Positions 1-5,644 of a DNA stretch of 9,310 nucleotides are shown here, one piece after another. The stretch covers positions 1 through 9,310 of the forward strand of contig JAATVP010000155.1 in assembly GCA_014523625.1 (NCBI GenBank), in the 5' to 3' direction. The first letter of the stretch is position 1; each line of letters opens with the position of its first letter. This stretch comes from Nitrososphaerales archaeon TH5896 (GTDB lineage Archaea; Thermoproteota; Nitrososphaeria; Nitrososphaerales; Nitrososphaeraceae). The notes below the pieces were generated by a model. That model saw only the letters and a program-made list of their open reading frames with translations, was not told the origin of the DNA and ran no database searches. Made by a program: the position numbers and the translations under genes.

Positions 1-240
1 AGCTGACGAAGGTGCAGACGGAGACACCAGCGACAATAACGATGAATCTGCAACTACAGAGGAAGTATGTACTCCTCCTGAAGTTCTTAACCCTGACACA
101 AATCAATGCGAGGCTCCATCAGCTGACGAAGGTGCAGACGGAGACACCAGCGACAATAACGATGAATCTGCAACTACAGAGGAAGTATGTACTCCTCCTG
201 AAGTTCTTAACCCTGACACAAATCAATGCGAGGCTCCACA
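1..240 (+). repeat. 120-bp tandem repeat, two near-perfect copies
   Basis: Bases 1-118 are identical to 121-238, so the unit is 120 bp (40 codons, frame-preserving). A further partial copy (38 bp, identical to 1-38) lies at 277-314, and a diverged fragment lies near 250-262. The left end of the array is cut by the window edge, so the copy number is unknown. The identity points to recent duplication or gene conversion within the coding sequence. Confidence 0.95.
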
Positions 241-439
241 ATCACCTCCAGCTGATGAAAGTGCAGCAGCTCCACCAGCTGACGAAGGTGCAGACGGAGA
301 CACCAGCGACAATACCCAACTGGCCCCTCAAACAGGCGTACCTTCTTGTCTTCCAGGTGAAGTGCTCAATCCGGTCACCGGAGCATGCGAAATTGCCCCG
401 ACAGGCAGCGGAGAATCTAATGACGGCGAAGATCAGTAA
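2..439 (+). CDS. Acidic Cys-repeat protein, probably secreted or surface-exposed (5'-truncated)
   Basis: This is the C-terminal 145 codons of a gene that enters from the left edge; it is open in frame 2 and ends with TAA at 437-439. The reading is extremely acidic and Ala/Asp/Glu/Thr/Pro-rich. It carries three copies of a C-x12-C element: two identical ones (C-TPPEVLNPDTNQ-C) and one diverged (C-LPGEVLNPVTGA-C), separated by linkers such as ADEGADGDTSDN. Bracketed cysteines on flexible acidic linkers suggest small disulfide loops in an exported protein, but the N-terminus that would carry a signal peptide is outside the window. The competing open frame at 12-464 has a basic, Leu/Gln/Lys/Thr composition and no family resemblance; it exists only because the DNA is repeated. 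Function is not recognised. Similar Cys-bracketed NP-x-T motifs occur, as I recall, in exported proteins of Nitrososphaerales. Confidence 0.75.
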   Translation, partial: ADEGADGDTSDNNDESATTEEVCTPPEVLNPDTNQCEAPSADEGADGDTSDNNDESATTEEVCTPPEVLNPDTNQCEAPQSPPADESAAAPPADEGADGDTSDNTQLAPQTGVPSCLPGEVLNPVTGACEIAPTGSGESNDGEDQ

Positions 440-475
440 GATGAAGGGTGATCACTACACCTAAGACAACCCATC

Positions 476-481
476 TTTTTT
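476..481 (+). terminator. T-run terminator of the repeat-protein gene
   Basis: Six consecutive T residues lie 37 bp after the TAA stop at 437-439. They are preceded by a weak imperfect dyad (GATG at 440-443 against CATC at 472-475). A T-run alone is sufficient for archaeal termination, so the call rests mainly on that. Confidence 0.5.
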
Positions 482-766
482 GTAATCGTATTTTGTTACT
501 AACGAAATGACCATGAGAGTTTACGATTATTATGTAAGCAAGTACCCCTCAAAGTTTTAGCGCAGTAAGAGCAGACTCCATGAATTATTTCGCTTTGTAG
601 TATTGGTGGATGTTTGCGTCATCATGTAGAGAATAACAATATTACAAAAGCTTATTCTTAAACTAAATCATTGTGGAAACTGTATATGATGCAGTACGAC
701 TGCAATTCTTATCCCATAGCATGTACATTAGCAAATAATACAAAACAACGGATATCTAGGCACAGG

Positions 767-795
767 AAAAAACTTCATTGCTTTTGAAAACAATG
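767..795 (-). terminator. Hairpin plus T-run terminator of the cysteine hydrolase gene
   Basis: Read on the minus strand, CATTG (795-791) pairs with CAATG (780-776), and an inner TTTT/AAAA pairing extends the stem with one bulged base. A T6 run follows (772-767 on the minus strand). It sits about 80-110 bp beyond the TGA stop of the gene ending at 876, in the orientation expected for terminating that transcript. Confidence 0.5.
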
Positions 796-875
796 CATAG
801 TTTATGATTAGTTCCATTATATTCTTAGATATGTTCTTCTGCTGATCTGAGGTGCACAAAATGAGAATTTGTAAA

Positions 876-1748
876 TCAGAAAGCCGATTTAACTGCCTTT
901 ACGAATCTGCGCGAGTCCGAAACCCATCCGAAGACGCCTCCTTGCATCTTTATTTGCTTTATTGCAGCTTGATAATTGTCGTAATCAGTAGCACCCGTAC
1001 CATCTTTTAGTAATAGGCACCAGTATCCGTTGTCGTTGGCTTCCCTCATTATGGTATGGACACATACGTCGGTCGTGATTCCTGTTATGATGAGATGAGT
1101 TATACCAAGATTCCGTAAAATCAATGGCAGATTACTCTGACCAAATGCGCCCTTACCTGCCTTGTCTATTATGTATTCTCCTGGAATTGGATAGACATCA
1201 TCTATGATGTCCCAATTTTTTTCACCCCTAATCAATAATCTACCCATGCCACCTTTGGGAGTATCCCCAATTCCTACGCCGTTCCCTATAATCTTACTAC
1301 GAAGTATTTTATTGTAAGGCACGTCAGAGAGATCCGGAAGGTGTCCCTCCCTAGTATGTACAACCTTAATGTCTGTTCCCTTTCGAATTGTATCCAACAC
1401 ATACATGATCGGCTTTATGGGAGCCGATGTTAACCCTAGATCATATCCCATTACATCCACGTATCCCTTTGGACCGCAAAAATCAACTTGCATATCCACG
1501 CTTATGAATGCAGTTCTAGCTGAATCAAATTCAACAAATGCCTTGTCACCAAACCGTGGACAATCCTCAACTTCTACTGTTAGAAGCTTACCTTTAATAG
1601 GACCGTAAAGCCAGGTAGGAAATTTGAATGTATGACTTTCATTAAATCCCTCATAGTCTCTTTGAACCCTGTTCGCAATTTCATCTCTAACTCCAGATGG
1701 CATATCATTACTAGATTTTCTTGACCTAAGAGAATTAGTTTTCTTCAT
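876..1748 (-). CDS. Cysteine hydrolase, isochorismatase fold, RutB/biuret-hydrolase-like
   Basis: This 290-aa cytoplasmic amidohydrolase starts at ATG (1748-1746) and ends with TGA (878-876). The catalytic triad of the family is visible: Asp85 in VDMQVDF, Lys196 in IIDKAGKGAF and nucleophile Cys229 in GITTDVCVHT, the last preceded by the usual cis-peptide context. The segments HTREGH (131-136), REANDNGY (236-242) and QGGVFGWVSDS (269-279) match the RutB/biuret amidohydrolase branch rather than isochorismatases or nicotinamidases. Such enzymes hydrolyse small carbamoyl or amide compounds (ureidoacrylate, biuret) with release of ammonia or carbamate; the exact substrate here is inference. The N-terminal ~75 residues, including a Trp/Pro/Gly-rich stretch at 43-55, are longer than in RutB. 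It lies 286 bp downstream of the amidase on the same strand but has its own TATA-like box, so it is probably transcribed separately. Confidence 0.87.
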   Translation of the reverse strand: MKKTNSLRSRKSSNDMPSGVRDEIANRVQRDYEGFNESHTFKFPTWLYGPIKGKLLTVEVEDCPRFGDKAFVEFDSARTAFISVDMQVDFCGPKGYVDVMGYDLGLTSAPIKPIMYVLDTIRKGTDIKVVHTREGHLPDLSDVPYNKILRSKIIGNGVGIGDTPKGGMGRLLIRGEKNWDIIDDVYPIPGEYIIDKAGKGAFGQSNLPLILRNLGITHLIITGITTDVCVHTIMREANDNGYWCLLLKDGTGATDYDNYQAAIKQIKMQGGVFGWVSDSRRFVKAVKSAF

Positions 1749-1830
1749 TAAAATTTACCACCAAATTCGATTACAGCCGTTTCATCTGTGACCATATAGA
1801 ATCAATCCCGAGAATAACGTTGTTGATGCA

Positions 1831-1840
1831 CTATATAAAA
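1831..1840 (-). promoter_or_regulatory. Archaeal TATA box for the cysteine hydrolase gene
   Basis: The minus strand reads TTTTATATAG, a close match to an archaeal TATA box. Transcription would start about 25 bp further on, near 1808, leaving a leader of about 60 nt before the ATG at 1748. A weaker TATA-like stretch (TCTATATGG on the minus strand, near 1791-1799) is an alternative nearer the start codon. Confidence 0.45.
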
Positions 1841-1890
1841 TTCCACTAAATGAATAGCAATTCTAATCAATCCGGAAGGCAAATTTAGAT

Positions 1891-1930
1891 TTTGATACAA
1901 TTGATATGCGATATCATATGGATTGATATA
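1891..1930. promoter_or_regulatory. Dyad and repeated TTGATA motifs upstream of the cysteine hydrolase promoter
   Basis: A perfect 6-3-6 inverted repeat, TGATAT-GCG-ATATCA, lies at 1902-1916. The hexamer TTGATA occurs three times on the plus strand, at 1892-1897, 1901-1906 and 1923-1928. The cluster lies 50-100 bp upstream of the proposed TATA box of the minus-strand gene, a place where a dimeric activator could bind. AT-rich background makes chance possible. Confidence 0.3.
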
Positions 1931-2034
1931 AGGCTTAACTATCATACTTCATATTCGAGGAATATATGATTCAGAAAGAATAATTTCATGTATGCAAAAA
2001 TCTAACTACTATATACTACTGAGCCAATATCAGC

Positions 2035-3486
2035 TCACACGCTTTGTTCGCTCAAGCAGGGTGCAATCATCGTTTCAGAAATTTTTGAATACTTCTCGTA
2101 CACGTTTGCGAGACTGAGAAGAAGCGCTTCGTCGAACTCTCTTCCTACGAGCTGAACTCCAATCGGAAGGCTGCCGTCTACAAGACCTGCGGGGACGTTA
2201 AGCGAGGGTAGACCAGTGATATCAAAGACAGCTGTAAGTCTGCTGAGTGCTATGTAGACCTCCGTATTTTTTCCATTGATGTCAATTGAGGTTTCTTCCA
2301 ACCTAGGAGCACTAATTGCAGTTGTCGGTACTAACAAACCGTCCAGTCCCTTCATGGCTCTCAAAAAGTCGTCTTTTAGCTCTTTTTTATAGCGAAGTGC
2401 AGTTATATATTCAACAGCAGTAATTTTCGTCCCTCTTTCAAGCATGGTCAACACATCACTTCCGTAATCGTTGCGGTTAGATTTTAGCCATGAAGAATGA
2501 ATCGCGGCTGATTCACCTAATCGGAACGCCTTCCAAGCGTCAGAAATCTTGTGTGTCTCATTTAAGGTAACTGGAACTGTTGAGATCCCACATCCATGCA
2601 TCTCATTCAAGCAGTTTTCAAAAATTTCCATAACTTTTGGATCGATCAAATCAAAAAAGTACTGTTGGGGTACACCCAAAGTAAATTTTCTGGGTTTGTC
2701 CAAGGTCTCTGATACAATTTGAAGGTAATCGGGAACGGGCAAGTCAAATGTTGACTCATCCAACATATCAAAGCCAGCAATCGCTTGCAATAGCGCTGCC
2801 GTATCCCAAGCAGTTCGAGCAATTGGCCCAACATGGTCGATTGAGGGAGCCAACGGCATGACCCCATATTTGCTAACCCTCCCGTATGTGGGTTTCAGAC
2901 CAAAAAGCCCACAAAGTGAAGAAGGAACGCGGATAGAACCACTAGTATCAGTGCCTAGAGAGCCTACGGCCATACCTGCGCTCACAGCAACTGCTGAACC
3001 ACCACTAGATCCTCCTGACATTCTACTCGGATCCCATGGGTTCTTTGAAGAGCCATAATGAGGATTTATGTTAGTAATTCCGCAAGCGAATTCATGAGTA
3101 TTGTTTGTTCCCACTATAATTGCTCCAGCTTCTTTGAGTCTCTTAACTACAGTAGCGTCATAATCAGGTATAAAGTCCGAAAGTATCCTTGAGCCACTTG
3201 TACTTCTCACTCCGGTAACGTAAATTAGATCCTTTAAACTCACAGGGATTCCGTGCAAAGGACCCAAGTATTTGCCGGCACGTATATCCGCCTCAGCTTT
3301 CTTTGCTTCCTTTCTAGCAGAATTTCCGGTTACTGTTATGTATGCATGAAGCTCTTCGTTTAGGGATTCGATCCTCTCAAGTGTATCTTCAACCAAATCA
3401 ACCGGCGACAAGGAACTGGAAGAAATCAGCTTGGATAGCTCCTGAATGCTTGATCCTATAGTTTTTGTACTGGAAAATTCCCGCAC
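2035..3486 (-). CDS. Amidase signature family enzyme
   Basis: This 483-aa enzyme belongs to the amidase signature family (GatA/AtzE relatives), which hydrolyses amides to carboxylate plus ammonia. The Ser-cisSer-Lys triad is intact: Lys85 in GIPVSLKD, cis-Ser160 in MSGGSSGGSA and nucleophile Ser184 in TSGSIRVP. The Lys-to-cisSer (75) and cisSer-to-Ser (24) spacings are those I recall for GatA. The N-terminus (IQELSKLI...LSPVDLVEDTLERIE) is typical, so the GTG start at 3486-3484 is well placed; an in-frame TAA lies directly before it. An AAGGAG lies 13 nt upstream. No gatB or gatC partner is nearby, and RVPSS replaces the QPA-type residues after the nucleophile, so a stand-alone catabolic amidase is more likely than a tRNA amidotransferase subunit. 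It is divergent from the PurE-like/FAH pair. The substrate is unknown; a ureido or amide intermediate is inferred from context. Confidence 0.9.
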   Translation of the reverse strand: MREFSSTKTIGSSIQELSKLISSSSLSPVDLVEDTLERIESLNEELHAYITVTGNSARKEAKKAEADIRAGKYLGPLHGIPVSLKDLIYVTGVRSTSGSRILSDFIPDYDATVVKRLKEAGAIIVGTNNTHEFACGITNINPHYGSSKNPWDPSRMSGGSSGGSAVAVSAGMAVGSLGTDTSGSIRVPSSLCGLFGLKPTYGRVSKYGVMPLAPSIDHVGPIARTAWDTAALLQAIAGFDMLDESTFDLPVPDYLQIVSETLDKPRKFTLGVPQQYFFDLIDPKVMEIFENCLNEMHGCGISTVPVTLNETHKISDAWKAFRLGESAAIHSSWLKSNRNDYGSDVLTMLERGTKITAVEYITALRYKKELKDDFLRAMKGLDGLLVPTTAISAPRLEETSIDINGKNTEVYIALSRLTAVFDITGLPSLNVPAGLVDGSLPIGVQLVGREFDEALLLSLANVYEKYSKISETMIAPCLSEQSV

Positions 3487-3511
3487 TTATCTGATCATTC
3501 TCCTTGTTGTA

Positions 3512-3529
3512 GTTGGTGGTAGCACCAAC
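3512..3529. promoter_or_regulatory. Inverted repeat GTTGGTG-N4-CACCAAC, candidate operator
   Basis: This is a perfect 7-bp dyad around GTAG, lying 26-43 bp upstream of the amidase GTG start and inside its probable leader or promoter. It is GC-richer than its surroundings. It is bracketed by two CTGATCAT octamers whose cores are the palindrome TGATCA. It could be an operator for a dimeric regulator or a small RNA hairpin in the amidase leader. Confidence 0.4.
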
Positions 3530-3756
3530 AGATCTTTCCTTCATTAGTGTTGGGGCTGATCATGTTTTTTTCTATTTTTTTCTCTTTTGACTTTCTTCCC
3601 TGGCTCACTGTAACTAGGTGCAATGTTAGTTACTATCGTGCCAACTTTATATCCTTATTATATCATTTTGAAGAATCATTACATATATCAAAATAGGCAC
3701 TATTATGGATATATGCAAAACATGAACATCGGCAACCAATTTCATAATTTTTTCTG

Positions 3757-3764
3757 CATATAAC
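3757..3764 (+). promoter_or_regulatory. TATA-like box for the PurE-like/FAH operon
   Basis: CATATAAC is centred about 28 bp upstream of the ATG at 3789, the spacing expected for a leaderless or near-leaderless archaeal transcript starting at that codon. It supports the upstream start of the PurE-like gene over the internal ATG at 3921. Confidence 0.4.
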
Positions 3765-3788
3765 ATACAACAATGATAGGAACTGATA

Positions 3789-4475
3789 ATGCAGTTCCTC
3801 GTCAATTTGTTAGCTTTTGCTTTGCCAATTCTGAAGTTGTATGGGTTTCCGTCTCACTTATTGGCGAACGGTCAATATAGATTTAAAAATGAACTCTCTT
3901 TTTATCAACAATGTCATTGTATGAAATCAACCTTAAAGCCCAGAAAAGGACGTTTAGAGAGTGATCAAGGTAGTTTCTCAGACCAACACTTGGTTTCGAT
4001 TGTTGCTCCCTCAATTGAATTGTTCAACAAAATTCATGAGGCGTGCTCGGTTTTGAAAAACTTTGGTATCCCCTATGAAACTGCCATTGTTGCCGCTCAT
4101 CGGTCACCTAACAAGGCAATCAAATATGCAAGTGGTCTTGAAGTTAGGGGGATAGAAGTTGTCCTCGCTTGCGGAACTGGATCAGCCCATCTTCCCGGAA
4201 TGATAGCTTCGCTTACGAACCTTCCTGTAATTGGAATACCTTTGACATATGCTTCATCACTAATGGGCGGTACAGATTCTCTGCTTTCGATGATTCAGAT
4301 GCCTCAAGGGGTCCCTGTTGCCACAGTAGGCATAGATTCTGCGTACAATGCCGCTCTTTTGGCCTGTCAGATTCTGAGCCTAAAATATCATTCTTTAAGG
4401 GAAAGGCTTCAATTACACAAGCGTAAGATGGAAGAGAAGGTAGATTCTGATGAAAGCTACTTAAGGGTTAGTTAG
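3789..4475 (+). CDS. PurE-like protein (AIR carboxylase superfamily paralogue), non-canonical active site
   Basis: Residues ~68-200 align by eye with the PurE fold: AAHRSPNKAIKYA (102-114), GTGSAHLPGM (129-138), LPVIGIPL, DSLLSMIQMPQGVPVATVGID (163-183) and NAALLACQIL (187-196). His104 and Arg105 of the AHR motif and His134 of AHLPGM are kept. The N-terminal GSxSD loop that binds phosphate in PurE is replaced by APSIE (73-77), and the Ser before AHR is Ala102. A paralogue acting on a non-phosphorylated substrate, probably a carboxylation, decarboxylation or carboxyl-transfer step, is therefore more likely than purine biosynthesis (inference). With the ATG at 3789 the protein is 228 aa, with a hydrophobic, unconserved first ~30 residues; the in-frame ATG at 3921 gives 184 aa, nearer family size. 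The TATA-like box favours 3789. It is co-oriented with the FAH gene 24 bp downstream. Confidence 0.8.
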   Translation: MQFLVNLLAFALPILKLYGFPSHLLANGQYRFKNELSFYQQCHCMKSTLKPRKGRLESDQGSFSDQHLVSIVAPSIELFNKIHEACSVLKNFGIPYETAIVAAHRSPNKAIKYASGLEVRGIEVVLACGTGSAHLPGMIASLTNLPVIGIPLTYASSLMGGTDSLLSMIQMPQGVPVATVGIDSAYNAALLACQILSLKYHSLRERLQLHKRKMEEKVDSDESYLRVS

Positions 4476-4499
4476 CCTTAGAAGATCGCGAGCCAAGAT

Positions 4500-5462
4500 T
4501 TGAGAATCGCTAGGGTAGCGAAAGGAAGTATAGAGTCTAAGGAATCCGCTTTGACCGAAGATATAGATGCTAATAGAGGTAGTCCTGAAGTGACGAACAA
4601 GTCATCTGAGCTCTATTCTGATACGTACGCCATCGTCAACAAGAATGGAGATGCGATTACGGCAGACGAAATCGAATCTCAAACTGATATTCGAATTCCT
4701 CCTACTTTGGAAGATTTCATCTTTGAAGGATATTCAGATCGTATAGGAAAGGTTCTTGACAGGTTGGATCTTACTCACAAAATCTTCAACTTCCATTTGC
4801 TTCCCCCTATTACAAGATCATTTAAAATAATTTGTTTGGCATTTAATTACAAAGACCAAGACACTTGGTTACGCTTCGGAAAGTTTCCTCCCAAGGATCC
4901 AGTGATATATATGAAGGCCCGAACGAGTTTGACTGGGGCATTCGATGATATAATCTGTCCTTCTTCTGTAAAGCAGCTTGATTACGAAGGAGAGTTAGCA
5001 TTAGTAATTGATAGGAAATGCAGAGACGTAGAGATTAATAGGGCATTAGAATACATCGGTGGATATTTCGTGTTAAATGACATTTCAGCTCGAGATGTAC
5101 AATTTATTGATAAACAATATAGTCGAGCCAAAAGCTTTGATTCATTTGGACCATGTGGGCCATGGATAGTTACTCGTGATGAAATCCCTGATCCGAACGA
5201 TTTGCAGCTGATCACTAAGGTAAACGACGAAGTTAGACAGTGTTCTTCTACTTCAAAGCTTGTTCTAAACATTGAGAAAATAGTAAATAGTCTAAGTAGT
5301 GTAATGACACTCGAAGCAGGAGATATAATATCAACAGGAACTCCTACCGGAACGGCCCTATCGATGTCGTCACATCTTAAATATTTACAACACGGAGACA
5401 TTGTAGAAGTTGAGGTTGAAGGAATAGGCAAAATAAGAAATAAAGTAAAATTTGTTAACTAA
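4500..5462 (+). CDS. Fumarylacetoacetase (FAH) superfamily protein
   Basis: This 320-aa protein reads from TTG (4500) to TAA (5460-5462). An in-frame stop at 4479-4481 excludes longer starts, and MRIARVAKGS resembles FAH-family N-termini. The catalytic domain (~108-318) shows metal ligands Glu163 and Glu165 in LDYEGELALVI, Asp194 in NDISARD, Lys211 in KSFD, and TGTPTG (279-284), the features of Mg-dependent acylpyruvases, oxaloacetate decarboxylases and related hydrolases. The lid motif normally NYxxHxxE reads NYKDQDTW (116-123), so the catalytic His and Glu of the FAHD1-type dyad are replaced by Gln120 and Trp123. Residues ~20-60 form a polar, poorly conserved insertion. Many relatives carry 'ureidoglycolate lyase' labels, but the altered lid argues against copying any specific name. 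It is the second gene of an operon with the PurE-like protein, suggesting consecutive steps on one carbon skeleton. Confidence 0.87.
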   Translation: MRIARVAKGSIESKESALTEDIDANRGSPEVTNKSSELYSDTYAIVNKNGDAITADEIESQTDIRIPPTLEDFIFEGYSDRIGKVLDRLDLTHKIFNFHLLPPITRSFKIICLAFNYKDQDTWLRFGKFPPKDPVIYMKARTSLTGAFDDIICPSSVKQLDYEGELALVIDRKCRDVEINRALEYIGGYFVLNDISARDVQFIDKQYSRAKSFDSFGPCGPWIVTRDEIPDPNDLQLITKVNDEVRQCSSTSKLVLNIEKIVNSLSSVMTLEAGDIISTGTPTGTALSMSSHLKYLQHGDIVEVEVEGIGKIRNKVKFVN

Positions 5463-5572
5463 ATAATTTATCAGGTTTCCAGTTGAATTTTTGGTAGTTT
5501 CATGATAGTACCTAAATCATCATCATTGCTAATCAAGCTAGCATTAATTGTGATGGATATCCCAATATGAAT

Positions 5573-5578
5573 AAAAAA
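5573..5578 (-). terminator. T-run terminator of the ABC importer operon
   Basis: Six T residues on the minus strand, in an AT-rich stretch, lie about 70 bp after the stop of the last permease gene. The FAH gene converges from the other side, with a T5 run at 5488-5492 as its own weak candidate terminator. The rest of the 182-bp convergent gap holds no gene. Confidence 0.35.
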
Positions 5579-5644
5579 TAATTCCATAGCCATCAATTAT
5601 ATTTTAAGAACGGATTCTCCTATTAGCGAGAACAGCTACCTATC

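Larger units (their letters stand above)
440..875. other. Intergenic region, 436 bp, no supported gene
   Basis: The region is AT-rich, with stops in all frames and no tRNA-like or rRNA-like structure. It contains the T-run after the repeat-protein gene (476-481), a perfect 6-3-6 dyad at 690-704 (TGCAGT/ACTGCA around ACG), and a hairpin plus T-run on the minus strand (767-795) that serves the cysteine hydrolase gene. A short frame beginning ATG ACC ATG at 508 runs only 17 codons before TAG and is not supported as a gene. Confidence 0.7.
3487..3788. promoter_or_regulatory. Divergent intergenic regulatory region (amidase / PurE-like)
   Basis: These 302 bp separate the divergent amidase and PurE-like genes and hold no supported gene. 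Near the amidase side are a 7-4-7 dyad (3512-3529), two CTGATCAT copies (3491-3498 and 3556-3563) and a pyrimidine-rich block with two T7 runs (3565-3571, 3575-3581). A TTTATAT stretch near 3645-3652 could act as a promoter element on either strand, and a TATA-like box lies just before the PurE-like start. A shared regulator acting on both transcripts is plausible. Confidence 0.4.

Noticed and set aside
508..630. A short frame with ATG at 508 reading 17 codons, then open for about 23 more after a TAG
   Set aside because: Too short, interrupted, with no recognisable motif; this length is expected by chance.
2035..3486. Assignment of the amidase as GatA (Glu-tRNA amidotransferase subunit A)
   Set aside because: The triad is shared by all amidase-signature enzymes, no gatB or gatC is adjacent, the residues after the nucleophile differ from the usual GatA pattern, and the neighbours are catabolic.
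3565..3588. T7-x3-T7 block considered as a plus-strand terminator
   Set aside because: No plus-strand gene lies upstream (the amidase is on the other strand), so there is no transcript to terminate; it may instead be part of the amidase promoter.
3773..3880. 35-codon frame starting at ATG 3773
   Set aside because: It overlaps the start of the PurE-like gene in another frame and shows no family resemblance or ribosome-binding site.
3789..4475. Naming this gene purE or larB
   Set aside because: The phosphoribosyl-binding loop of PurE is lost, no purK or other purine genes are near, and no lar partner genes or LarB N-terminal domain are seen.
4982..5431. Minus-strand open frame of 149 codons inside the FAH gene
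   Set aside because: It is Ser/Thr/Cys/Pro-rich with no motif, lying opposite a clear FAH domain.
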